Source: Acetomicrobium sp. UBA3949 | GTDB taxonomy: Bacteria; Synergistota; Synergistia; Synergistales; Acetomicrobiaceae | NCBI GenBank assembly: GCA_002385485.1 | Contig: DGDP01000093.1 | Span: 473 to 12,691, forward strand | Length of the DNA: 12,219 nt | Direction: 5' to 3' | Shown here: positions 1 to 5,962 of the stretch, in pieces | How the letters are laid out: every line of letters starts with the position of its first letter | Position numbering within the stretch: the stretch's first letter is position 1 | Made by a program: the position numbers and the translations under genes | Notes under the pieces: model-generated | Told to the model about the DNA's origin: nothing | Seen by the model: only the letters and a program-made list of their open reading frames with translations | Databases searched by the model: none

Positions 1-11
1 ATAAGAGACAG
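1..11. other. Sequencing-adapter remnant (transposase mosaic end)
   Basis: The first eleven bases, ATAAGAGACAG, equal the last eleven bases of the 19-bp Tn5/Nextera mosaic end (AGATGTGTATAAGAGACAG), in the orientation expected at the left edge of an insert. The complementary full mosaic end closes the window at 12201-12219. This is library-preparation sequence and not genome. Confidence 0.9.
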
Positions 12-109
12 GTCAAAAACTGTCCACCAATTGTTACGACATCGCCCGTTTTAAGTTCTTTTACAGCAACTGCAACGTTATCTTTGGAAGTTATTTGCAA
101 TATAGACAT
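12..109 (-). CDS. UxaA-family (SAF-domain) dehydratase small domain, 5' fragment
   Basis: A minus-strand gene begins at ATG 107-109 and runs off the contig. About 32 codons are real sequence, and the rest is adapter. The start is preceded by an AAGGTG ribosome binding site with normal spacing. The peptide opens MSILQITSKDNVAVAVKEL and continues KTGDVV, the pattern of the N-terminal SAF domain of altronate/galactarate dehydratases and of small UxaA-type subunits such as sulfolactate lyase alpha. The stop of the IclR gene lies only 18 bases upstream, so the two genes are probably co-transcribed and the regulator may control sugar-acid or hydroxy-acid catabolism. Only the domain family can be called; the substrate cannot. 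The right-hand part of the gene is missing because the contig ends. Confidence 0.75.
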
Positions 110-127
110 TGTATTCACCTTCCACTG

Positions 128-892
128 CTATACTCCAGGCAAAGAATTTAGTGCCTCAGATATCTTGGCGGCAATTTCCTGAACCTTTCTTCCCGCTTCT
201 AGCATCTTTTCTTCTTGGAACCTATAAGCCGGAGCGGAAACGCTTATGGCGCCTACGGGCCTGCCATTCTGCAATATGGCCGCTCCGACGCAACAAATCC
301 CCTCTTCGTTTTCCTGCAAATCCTTTGCAAAGCCCTCCTGCCTGATTTTAGACAATGCAGCCATTAGATTTCCACGATCAACTATAGTATTGGGCGTTTT
401 TGAGACAAGCTGGGTTTTCCTTAAATAGGCGTCCAGCTCCTCTTTGCTCAAGGAAGCTAAAATCGCCTTGCCCGCTGCCGTGCAATATAAAGTCAGATGC
501 GCACCAATTCTGGAGTGCATCCTCACTGCATGGGGAGTATCTAACTTCTCGATGTAATATGCTTCATCCCCATCGAAGGATATCAAATGAACTGTCTCTC
601 TGGTAAAATCCCAAAGCTCCACCAAGTAGGGTTTAGCTATCTCCAACAAGACATTTTGTCCCTTGTAGGCACTGGCCCAAAAAAGCACTGCAGGACCTAT
701 GGCATACTGCCCGTTGCAGCGCACAATAAGCGAATGTTCTTCAAGGGTGTTAAGAATTCTAAAAACTGTAGTTTTTGGCAACGATATCTTGCCCACTATC
801 TCCGACAGACTTGAAGGCTGCCCCAGCTCGGCAAGACAATTCATGACATCTACTGCTCTTTCTAAAACCCGTATGTTTGCAACGCCAGGCAT
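128..892 (-). CDS. IclR-family transcriptional regulator
   Basis: This is a 254-residue DNA-binding regulator of normal IclR length. A winged helix-turn-helix spans roughly residues 5-67, with SLSEIVGKISLPKTTVFRIL as the recognition region. An IclR effector-binding domain fills about 80-250, seen in the family signatures CTAAGKAILA and EEGICCVGAAI. The ATG at 890-892 follows a GGAGG-like ribosome binding site. It sits ahead of a UxaA-type dehydratase gene (18-bp gap). Family members commonly control neighbouring sugar-acid or aromatic-acid catabolic genes, so local regulation of the dehydratase is a reasonable inference; the ligand is unknown. Its own promoter region holds two copies of TGGAAAATAA, similar to known IclR half-sites, so autoregulation is possible. 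Confidence 0.9.
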   Translation of the reverse strand: MPGVANIRVLERAVDVMNCLAELGQPSSLSEIVGKISLPKTTVFRILNTLEEHSLIVRCNGQYAIGPAVLFWASAYKGQNVLLEIAKPYLVELWDFTRETVHLISFDGDEAYYIEKLDTPHAVRMHSRIGAHLTLYCTAAGKAILASLSKEELDAYLRKTQLVSKTPNTIVDRGNLMAALSKIRQEGFAKDLQENEEGICCVGAAILQNGRPVGAISVSAPAYRFQEEKMLEAGRKVQEIAAKISEALNSLPGV

Positions 893-907
893 TTAAATTC
901 CTCCATG

Positions 908-970
908 TGGAAAATAATTTCATTGTTTGTATATTATACCATAATTTAAATTTCTCTTATTGGAAAATAA
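908..970 (-). promoter_or_regulatory. Promoter of iclR-type gene with paired TGGAAAATAA repeats
   Basis: On the minus strand an extended -10 element, TGGTATAAT, lies at 933-941 (TATAAT at 933-938). It predicts a start of transcription near 926, about 33 bases ahead of the ATG. No good -35 is visible, as is common for extended -10 promoters. The plus-strand decamer TGGAAAATAA occurs at 908-917 and again at 961-970, 53 bp apart, flanking the -10. The first copy continues into a partial dyad GAAA-N4-TTTC that resembles published IclR operators. No terminator is visible behind the upstream transporter gene. Confidence 0.5.
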
Positions 971-987
971 ACGCCCTTGTACGAATA

Positions 988-2346
988 TTAACAGAAAAAT
1001 TGGTAATACCCAACGACAAATATGGTTACAATTATAACAGGCAAAACGTAGGTCATGTAGCCCCTTAAACCCTCGGGAAATTTAGGGCCTATTCCGGTGT
1101 TAGCTTCCTTTATGAAGTTGTCCCAACCCCAACCGTATTTGGGAGTGCAAAAGAGCACGAAAATGAGGGAGCCGATGGGAAGGAGGTTGAAGCCCACGAT
1201 AAAGTCCTCTAAATCTAATATATTGGTGCCTTCTCCCAGGATCTCCAAACCGCTCCATGGGCCAAAACCCAAAACGCAGGGAAGGGAAGCTATGAACATG
1301 ACAACTATGCCGATGTAAGAAGCTTTTTTCCGGCTCCACTTCCATTCATCCATAGTAAAGGCTATAAGATGCTCAAAAACGGCTATGACAGTGGTGAGGG
1401 AGGCAAAGGAAAGAAAGACGAAGAAAAGCGTCCCCCATAACCTTCCGCCCATCATGGAGTTAAATACGTTTGGAAGGGTCACGAAGATCAATCCGGGGCC
1501 GGCTCCGGCATCCACTCCGAAAGCAAAGCAGGCCGGGAATATGACCAATCCAGCCATCAGGGCTGATAGCGCCCCAAAAAATATGACATATACAGATTCC
1601 CCCGTCAAAGCTCTCTTTTTACTCAGATAACTTCCAAAGATCGTCATACTTCCTATGCCTAAGCTCAAAGAAAAGAAGGCCTGGCTCATGGCGGCATAAA
1701 CCGCTTCCCAACTTAGCTTGGAAAAATCAGGTTTAAGGTAAAAGGCCAAGCCCTTTTCAGCGCCGGGCAAAGTAACGGAACGTATGATAAGAACGATTAG
1801 CAATAAAAATAGGCCGGACATCAAAACTTTGCTAACTCGCTCAACTCCCGCCTGCAATCCTATTGAGCAAACGATAAAGCCGAGTATAACGGTCAAAGCC
1901 ATCCAGAGGACCAATTGGGGAGTGTTGGATACAAAGGAAGCGAAAAAACCCTCAACTTCTTCGGGTGATAACATGGAAAGATGGCCGACAGCAGTATGGT
2001 AAACATAGGCCAGGCCCCATCCTGCTACGGTCGTATAAAACATCATCAGGATCATGTTTCCCATTACCCCCAGGTAACCGTATATGTGCCATTTGGTACC
2101 CGAAGGCTCAAGAGATAGCATAGCGCCCGCCAAATTTCTTCTACTCGCCCTCCCCATGGCGTATTCGCACACCATGATGGGAAGCCCCATCACCATAAGA
2201 AAGAGAACATAAAAGAGTACGAAGACTGCCCCGCCGTAACGCCCTGTTATATAGGGAAATCGCCATACGTTTCCCAATCCAACGGCACATCCTGCAGAGA
2301 CCAAAATAAATCCCAACCTCGTGGCTAACTGTTCTCTTTCCTGCAA
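988..2346 (-). CDS. Sodium:neurotransmitter symporter (SNF) family transporter
   Basis: This is a cytoplasmic-membrane protein of the SNF/NSS family, LeuT fold, which uses the sodium gradient to import amino acids or related small molecules. The signature AVGLGNVWRFPY at residues 21-32 corresponds to the unwound first helix that carries sodium- and substrate-binding residues in LeuT. Hydrophobic segments continue to the C-terminal VIIVTIFVVGYY, about 11-12 helices in all. I place the start at TTG 2344-2346, giving 452 residues beginning MQEREQLATRLGF. An AAGGAG lies eight bases upstream and the N-terminus then matches the family. The longer ATG start at 2424 would fall inside the terminator hairpin of brnQ and adds 26 non-family residues. 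The substrate is unknown; amino acids are likely, given BrnQ next door. Confidence 0.9.
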   Translation of the reverse strand: MQEREQLATRLGFILVSAGCAVGLGNVWRFPYITGRYGGAVFVLFYVLFLMVMGLPIMVCEYAMGRASRRNLAGAMLSLEPSGTKWHIYGYLGVMGNMILMMFYTTVAGWGLAYVYHTAVGHLSMLSPEEVEGFFASFVSNTPQLVLWMALTVILGFIVCSIGLQAGVERVSKVLMSGLFLLLIVLIIRSVTLPGAEKGLAFYLKPDFSKLSWEAVYAAMSQAFFSLSLGIGSMTIFGSYLSKKRALTGESVYVIFFGALSALMAGLVIFPACFAFGVDAGAGPGLIFVTLPNVFNSMMGGRLWGTLFFVFLSFASLTTVIAVFEHLIAFTMDEWKWSRKKASYIGIVVMFIASLPCVLGFGPWSGLEILGEGTNILDLEDFIVGFNLLPIGSLIFVLFCTPKYGWGWDNFIKEANTGIGPKFPEGLRGYMTYVLPVIIVTIFVVGYYQFFC

Positions 2347-2395
2347 AGAAATCCACTCCTTCTGCGATATTAGTAAATGTGAACGGTAGTTACCC

Positions 2396-2440
2396 AAAAA
2401 AACAAACCCCCTCAACGGTACCATCTTGGGGGTTTGTTTT
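2396..2440 (-). terminator. Intrinsic terminator of brnQ
   Basis: The arms AAACAAACCCCC (2400-2411) and GGGGGTTTGTTT (2429-2440) form a 12-bp stem around a 17-base loop. Read on the minus strand, the hairpin is followed by a run of T. It lies about 50 bases after the brnQ stop. The mirrored T-rich flank means it may also work on the plus strand. It separates brnQ from the SNF transporter gene. Confidence 0.85.
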
Positions 2441-2489
2441 GCGTTTGTACTATTGCCAAAACAACGCTCTGATCCTTCCTAATGCAATG

Positions 2490-3806
2490 TTAAGCGCAAC
2501 TTTCCGAACCCTTTATCGCCAAAGCAATCCTGTCGACAATCAACCCTATCCCGAATCCAATTGTAGAAGCCATTAACCACCCAAATCCGTTACCCACGAG
2601 GGGAATCATGGAAACGATGTCACCCCAAACGGAGATGGTTGCCCCCATAGCGGACAGTCCGTCATACAAGCTAACCAAGAGGGTTCCCGCAAGAGCAGTT
2701 ACATATGCGTACTTGCAGGAATCATTAAATACGGGAGAAAGCAGGTTCATGAACATCAAGACTATGACGATGGGATAGACAACGACCAAGATGGGCACAG
2801 CAAATCTGATTATTCCGTCGACGCCGATCCCCGCAAAAAGCGCACTGAATATGGTCGAGAGGGTGACGACCTGAAGGTAGGTAACCCTATTTTTAGATAG
2901 ATTGCTGAAAAATTCTCCGGTTGCAGCAGTCAAACCGACTGCCGTAGTCAAACAGGCAAGAGCTACCGCTATGCCCAAAGCGACTAAGCCGACATCCCCT
3001 GCAATCTCGGCCACAATGGTAACAAGCAAAGTCGTCCTTGGAATATCACTGGACATAAAGGAAACAGTCGCCCCCAAATACATCAATCCCCCATAGACGA
3101 CAAGCAGGCCGGCTGCAGCTATAAGCCCTGAGATTGCCGTCATCTTAATAGAAGAAGTCCTTCCGTACCCCTTTGCACGGATGCTTTGAACTATTATGCC
3201 GGCGAATATAACTGCAGCAAGGGCATCCATCGTTTGGTAACCTTCCACAAAACATGAAGAAAATGCCGCACTCTTCGCTACGTTCGGATCCAGCGGCGTG
3301 CTTATCGGATTAACGATACCTGCTATAATAATGAAAATCAAAAGGCCGAGCAAGCCCGGAGTTAAGACCCTTCCGATTATATCAATTACCGAGGACTGCT
3401 TCATCGAAAAATAATATGTCAGAGCAAAAAAGCCAATAATGGGTATGTAGGGGTTCATATTTGGGAAAAAGGGTTTAACGGCAACCTCAAAAGTTGTGGC
3501 GCCTGTTCGGGGAATGGCAAGAAGCGGACCAATGCACAATACGACCAAAGATCCCAGGAGAATAGCAAAAAGTTTGCCTCCCTTATCGGCAAACTTTTCA
3601 AAGGATCCATCATATTGAGACATGACCATGACTCCCAAAAGAGGCAATCCAATGCCAGTAATACCAAACCCCAACATAGCGGCGACCCATTTGGTTCCGA
3701 ACAAGGACCCCAAATAGGGAGGGAATATTAAATTACCCGCACCAAAAAACATGGCAAACAGGGCAAAGCCGGTAACGATTACATCTCTTGTGTTAATTCT
3801 CTCCAT
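2490..3806 (-). CDS. brnQ: Branched-chain amino acid transporter BrnQ (LIVCS family)
   Basis: This 438-residue, very hydrophobic inner-membrane protein is a BrnQ-type cation-coupled importer of leucine, isoleucine and valine. The N-terminal motif FALFAMFFGAGNLIFPPYLG is the family hallmark, and length and roughly twelve membrane spans match. The ATG at 3804-3806 follows an AAAGGGGG about 12 bases upstream, a slightly long spacing. It is monocistronic by its own AT-rich leader upstream and a clear terminator downstream. It fits with the ilvE-ptb-buk cluster in the same window: uptake of branched-chain amino acids followed by fermentation to branched-chain acids. That functional link is an inference; no shared control element was seen. 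Confidence 0.93.
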   Translation of the reverse strand: MERINTRDVIVTGFALFAMFFGAGNLIFPPYLGSLFGTKWVAAMLGFGITGIGLPLLGVMVMSQYDGSFEKFADKGGKLFAILLGSLVVLCIGPLLAIPRTGATTFEVAVKPFFPNMNPYIPIIGFFALTYYFSMKQSSVIDIIGRVLTPGLLGLLIFIIIAGIVNPISTPLDPNVAKSAAFSSCFVEGYQTMDALAAVIFAGIIVQSIRAKGYGRTSSIKMTAISGLIAAAGLLVVYGGLMYLGATVSFMSSDIPRTTLLVTIVAEIAGDVGLVALGIAVALACLTTAVGLTAATGEFFSNLSKNRVTYLQVVTLSTIFSALFAGIGVDGIIRFAVPILVVVYPIVIVLMFMNLLSPVFNDSCKYAYVTALAGTLLVSLYDGLSAMGATISVWGDIVSMIPLVGNGFGWLMASTIGFGIGLIVDRIALAIKGSESCA

Positions 3807-3886
3807 TTTGGCAGACAGCCCCCTTTACGCAATTTTGTTTAAATTTTCTGCAATAAAAGAATTGTATATATCTGCATACTGTGTCC

Positions 3887-3915
3887 AATATATCAAATAT
3901 ATATTCCAGGTGCAA
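3887..3915 (-). promoter_or_regulatory. Candidate brnQ promoter with AT-rich inverted repeat
   Basis: The 159-bp gap between cysK and brnQ is very AT-rich. On the minus strand a poor -35 (TTGCAC, 3910-3915) is followed after 17 bases by a -10-like TATATT (3887-3892). A 7-bp inverted repeat, AATATAT-CAAAT-ATATATT, covers 3887-3905 and overlaps the -10. It could be an operator, or only base composition. The rest of the gap shows no gene. A weak dyad CTAAT-N5-ATTAG just after the cysK stop is not a convincing terminator. Confidence 0.35.
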
Positions 3916-3965
3916 GTGAATTTGATATTTTAGCTTTGCCTAATTATATATTAGTAGTCATGAAG

Positions 3966-4880
3966 TTAAGCCCGGTATGCCGGGGTGCTCAGATACTTAT
4001 CCCCCCGGTCAGGCGCTACCGTAACGACGATCGAATTATCCTTCAGTTCTTTCATTACCTCGTTGGCTGCCCATAAATTGGCACCGCTTGATATACCTAA
4101 AAACAAGCCTTCTTTTTGAGCCAAATACCTTGTCATGTCGATCGCATCTTCGTCTGACACCTTAATTATTCGATCTACCAAAGAAAGGTCCAAGTTTTTA
4201 GGTATAAATCCGGCGCCAATGCCCTGGATAGCATGCGATCCGGGCGCGCCGCCGCTTAACACCGGCGAACCGGCCGGTTCTACAGCGATAAGTTTCATAT
4301 TGGGAAATGCTTTCTTCAAAAATCTTCCAACTCCCGTCAAGGTGCCACCGGTACCAACTCCGGCGACAAAGGCAGCAATATCGCATCCTTTAGCATCCAG
4401 CAATATTTCAGGAGCAGTCGTTACCATATGAGCCCAAGGATTTCCGGGGTTGGAAAACTGATCCAGCATGACGGCACTCGGGATTTCTTTTACAATTTGT
4501 TCCGCCCTCTTTATAGCGCCTCCCATGCCCTCCGAAGCCTGCGTTAATTCCAGTTTTGCCCCATAGGCGGCTAATATTTGTCTCCTCTCTAGGGACATTG
4601 ACTCAGGCATGACCAGTATAACTTTTATGTTCATAGTCGCCCCAAACATTGCCAGCGCAATACCGGTGTTGCCAGACGTTGGCTCCACTATAGTAGTGTC
4701 TTGTTTCAGCTTGCCGGCCTGCTCGAAATATTTGAGCATACCCCATACGGCCCTATCTTTTATTGATCCGCCTATATTATTGCCTTCCAGTTTCGTCAAT
4801 ATATATCCTTTCTTAGAGGACAATTTGATCGATGGCGTCCTCCCTATTAACTGCCCAATCGCGACTTCATCCAACAACAT
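3966..4880 (-). CDS. cysK: Cysteine synthase (O-acetylserine sulfhydrylase)
   Basis: This cytosolic, PLP-dependent enzyme makes L-cysteine and acetate from O-acetylserine and sulfide. The 304-residue length is typical. The PLP lysine is K41 in GGSIKDR. The substrate loop is PTSGNTG (67-73), the phosphate-binding loop is GVGTGGT (174-180), and GISSGA at 262-267 carries the serine contacting the pyridine nitrogen. It ends YLSTPAYRA, as in CysK proteins. EGNNIGGS around the lysine is slightly CysM-like, so use of another acceptor form such as O-phosphoserine is not excluded, but cysE beside it favours O-acetylserine. The start codon lies one base after the cysE stop (TGATATG), and its GGGAGG site is inside cysE, so translation is probably coupled. 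Confidence 0.94.
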   Translation of the reverse strand: MLLDEVAIGQLIGRTPSIKLSSKKGYILTKLEGNNIGGSIKDRAVWGMLKYFEQAGKLKQDTTIVEPTSGNTGIALAMFGATMNIKVILVMPESMSLERRQILAAYGAKLELTQASEGMGGAIKRAEQIVKEIPSAVMLDQFSNPGNPWAHMVTTAPEILLDAKGCDIAAFVAGVGTGGTLTGVGRFLKKAFPNMKLIAVEPAGSPVLSGGAPGSHAIQGIGAGFIPKNLDLSLVDRIIKVSDEDAIDMTRYLAQKEGLFLGISSGANLWAANEVMKELKDNSIVVTVAPDRGDKYLSTPAYRA

Positions 4881-4881
4881 A

Positions 4882-5580
4882 TCAAGCGACCTCCCTTTCG
4901 TTTTTTTCGTTAAGCTGATTCCTCAAATTTACGACTTCTTCCTGTAAGATTTGCACGCTCTCCTCAAGCTGAGCCAGGCGCACCAAAAGCGAATGTTGTA
5001 AAGAGGGCTCCGAGGGCTTCAAATTTTCCCTCAGCCTAATTCCCCTGTATTTGACAACCGTGGCAGGAATTCCGACGACTGTGCTGTCTTGTGGAATATC
5101 CCTCAACACCACGCTCCCGGCACCAACCTTCGCATTCCTGCCGACGACAATATTCCCCAATATCTTGGCGCCGGCTCCTATAAAAGCCCCTTCTTCCACT
5201 GTCGGATGGCGTTTCCCCTTCTCTTTTCCGGTTCCGCCCAGGGTCACGCCGTGGAACAAAGTGACATTGTCCTTTACAACGGCAGTTTCTCCAATGACCA
5301 CGCCCATTCCGTGGTCTATGAACACCCCTCTGCCAATCTCTGCTCCAGGATGTATTTCAATTCCAGTCCACCAGCGCACTATTAAACCCAGAAATCTAGG
5401 CAAAATGGGAATGCGAAGTTTCGTATGTAGAAAGTGTATAAATCTATGGGCTAAAATGGCCTGAAAGCCGGGCGTGCACAAGATGATTTCAAGCGCACCC
5501 CTTAAACCGTCGGGTATGGCTGGATCTCTATCTTTTACTGCCTGATAATCTGACTTTATCGTTTGCCATATTTTTCTCAC
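4882..5580 (-). CDS. cysE: Serine O-acetyltransferase
   Basis: This enzyme transfers acetyl from acetyl-CoA to L-serine, the committed and normally cysteine-inhibited step of cysteine synthesis. It has 232 residues. An N-terminal helical part (1-70) precedes a left-handed beta-helix of hexapeptide repeats (about 73-175). The active-site pattern includes D89-H90 in FIDHGMGVVIGE, H110 in LFHGVTLGGTG, and the acetyl-CoA loop near KGKRHP. The start is GTG 5578-5580, eight bases after GGGAGG; a nearby ATG is out of frame. The last 35 residues form a leucine-heptad stretch (LAQLEESVQILQEEVVNL) likely to be a coiled coil. The protein ends in Ala and lacks the C-terminal Ile that docks E. coli CysE into CysK. 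It is preceded by a structured leader with a cysteine-rich mini-ORF. Confidence 0.93.
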   Translation of the reverse strand: MRKIWQTIKSDYQAVKDRDPAIPDGLRGALEIILCTPGFQAILAHRFIHFLHTKLRIPILPRFLGLIVRWWTGIEIHPGAEIGRGVFIDHGMGVVIGETAVVKDNVTLFHGVTLGGTGKEKGKRHPTVEEGAFIGAGAKILGNIVVGRNAKVGAGSVVLRDIPQDSTVVGIPATVVKYRGIRLRENLKPSEPSLQHSLLVRLAQLEESVQILQEEVVNLRNQLNEKNEREVA

Positions 5581-5609
5581 TCTTCATTCCTCCCTTTGCA
5601 ATTAACGTA

Positions 5610-5657
5610 AAATATTAAGAGGGCTTTCGCTGCGGCGCGAAAGCCCTCTTAATATTT
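5610..5657 (-). terminator. Leader terminator hairpin ahead of cysE (putative attenuator)
   Basis: A perfect 21-bp stem pairs 5610-5630 with 5637-5657 around the six-base loop TGCGGC. The core is GAGGGCTTTCGC. On the minus strand it is followed by TTAATATTTTA, a U-rich but interrupted tail. It lies between the cysteine-rich leader ORF and the cysE ribosome binding site, only about 30 bases from the start codon. No plus-strand gene ends here that would need it. The position and strength fit a conditional terminator of the cysEK transcript. Confidence 0.75.
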
Positions 5658-5672
5658 AAAAAAATTTTATAT

Positions 5673-5757
5673 TTTAAATTAACTTGCCTTTGGCTTTGGC
5701 CACAGCTTTTCTATAGCCGCGGCCCCAAGCCGCGGTAGATCATGAAGCGATCCACCG
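5673..5757 (-). promoter_or_regulatory. Alternative leader hairpins of cysEK
   Basis: Read on the minus strand, four pairings are visible. Hairpin 1 pairs 5749-5757 with 5733-5741 (CGGTGGATC with GATCTACCG, 9 bp including one G-U). Hairpin 2 pairs 5729-5735 with 5717-5723 (CCGCGGC with GCCGCGG). Hairpin 3 pairs 5715-5724 with 5698-5707 (GGCCGCGGCT with AGCTGTGGCC, 10 bp with two G-U). Hairpin 2 overlaps both neighbours, so 1+3 and 2 are mutually exclusive. In addition AAAGCC (5692-5697) and TTAATTTAAA (5673-5682) can pair with the 5' arm of the terminator as a possible antiterminator. The pairings were found by eye and no energies were computed. Confidence 0.55.
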
Positions 5758-5796
5758 ACAACAACAAGCGCAAAAAAGCAAGCCATTAATCTTCAT
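5740..5796 (-). CDS. Cysteine-rich leader peptide of cysEK
   Basis: This short ORF encodes 18 residues, MKINGLLFCACCCRWIAS, with ATG at 5794-5796 and TGA at 5740-5742. A strong GGAGG lies seven bases before the ATG. Four of five consecutive codons (9, 11, 12 and 13) are cysteine codons, written TGC GCT TGT TGT TGT. The stop codon falls within the loop and arm of the first leader hairpin, and a strong terminator hairpin follows before cysE. This is the classical arrangement of ribosome-mediated attenuation: scarce Cys-tRNA would stall the ribosome on the Cys run and change leader folding. The role is inferred from architecture, and the peptide itself probably has no function. Confidence 0.75.
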   Translation of the reverse strand: MKINGLLFCACCCRWIAS

Positions 5797-5827
5797 CCTT
5801 AATCCTCCAACCACAAGCACGAAATTG

Positions 5828-5847
5828 TTTATGTAAATTTACATAAA
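5828..5847. repeat. Perfect 20-bp palindrome, probable operator
   Basis: TTTATGTAAATTTACATAAA reads identically on both strands. It covers the candidate -10 and transcription start of the cysEK leader promoter. The half-motif ACATAAAAT recurs at 5873-5881, 32 bp (about three helical turns) from its copy at 5841-5849. This suggests a dimeric repressor site, possibly with a second half-site. The binding protein is unknown; I cannot match the sequence firmly to a described regulator. Confidence 0.6.
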
Positions 5848-5864
5848 ATATCTCCTTAAGTCAA
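5836..5864 (-). promoter_or_regulatory. Candidate promoter of the cysEK leader
   Basis: On the minus strand TTGACT (5859-5864) matches the -35 consensus at five of six bases. After 17 bases it is followed by TAAATT (5836-5841), a four-of-six -10. Transcription would start near 5829, about 33 bases before the leader peptide ATG. The -10 is buried in the 20-bp palindrome, so a bound repressor would block it. Confidence 0.5.
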
Positions 5865-5909
5865 GTAGGTATACATAAAATTTAGCTAGACCTAAATATC
5901 AAAAACGAT

Positions 5910-5915
5910 TATAAT
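5910..5915 (+). promoter_or_regulatory. Candidate tpx -10 element
   Basis: A perfect TATAAT lies 48 bases before the tpx start codon and predicts transcription from about 5922. The expected -35 zone (about 5887-5892) has no good match. Instead it lies in the imperfect dyad TTTAG-N6-CTAAA (5881-5896), which may be a regulator site. A consensus-like TTGACA at 5922-5927 is too close to the gene to act as a -35 and is better read as part of the inverted repeat there. Confidence 0.5.
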
Positions 5916-5921
5916 TTATGC

Positions 5922-5941
5922 TTGACATGTAGAGATGTCAA
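5922..5941 (+). repeat. Inverted repeat in the tpx 5' leader
   Basis: TTGACAT (5922-5928) and ATGTCAA (5935-5941) form a perfect 7-bp inverted repeat around GTAGAG. It sits exactly where transcription should begin if TATAAT at 5910-5915 is the -10. It could be a repressor operator over the start site, or a 5'-terminal mRNA hairpin. The spacing is longer than in FNR/CRP sites. Confidence 0.5.
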
Positions 5942-5962
5942 ATATAAATGGGGGTGATAGAC

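Noticed and set aside
893..987. Terminator after the SNF transporter gene
   Set aside because: The AT-rich gap lacks a GC stem followed by a T-run, so some read-through into the iclR gene is possible.
2347..2424. N-terminal extension of the SNF transporter from ATG 2424
   Set aside because: It lies within the loop of the brnQ terminator, has no ribosome binding site, and encodes 26 residues foreign to the family.
5051..5464. 137-codon plus-strand open frame opposite cysE
   Set aside because: It is a shadow of the hexapeptide-repeat coding sequence; no binding site and no plausible protein.
5600..5860. T-box riboswitch for Cys-tRNA ahead of cysE
   Set aside because: GGTGG and ACCGCGG fragments occur, but they are separated by about 15 bases instead of forming the contiguous T-box motif, and no specifier-loop elements were seen. 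The Cys-rich ORF explains the region better, though a covariance-model search would settle it.
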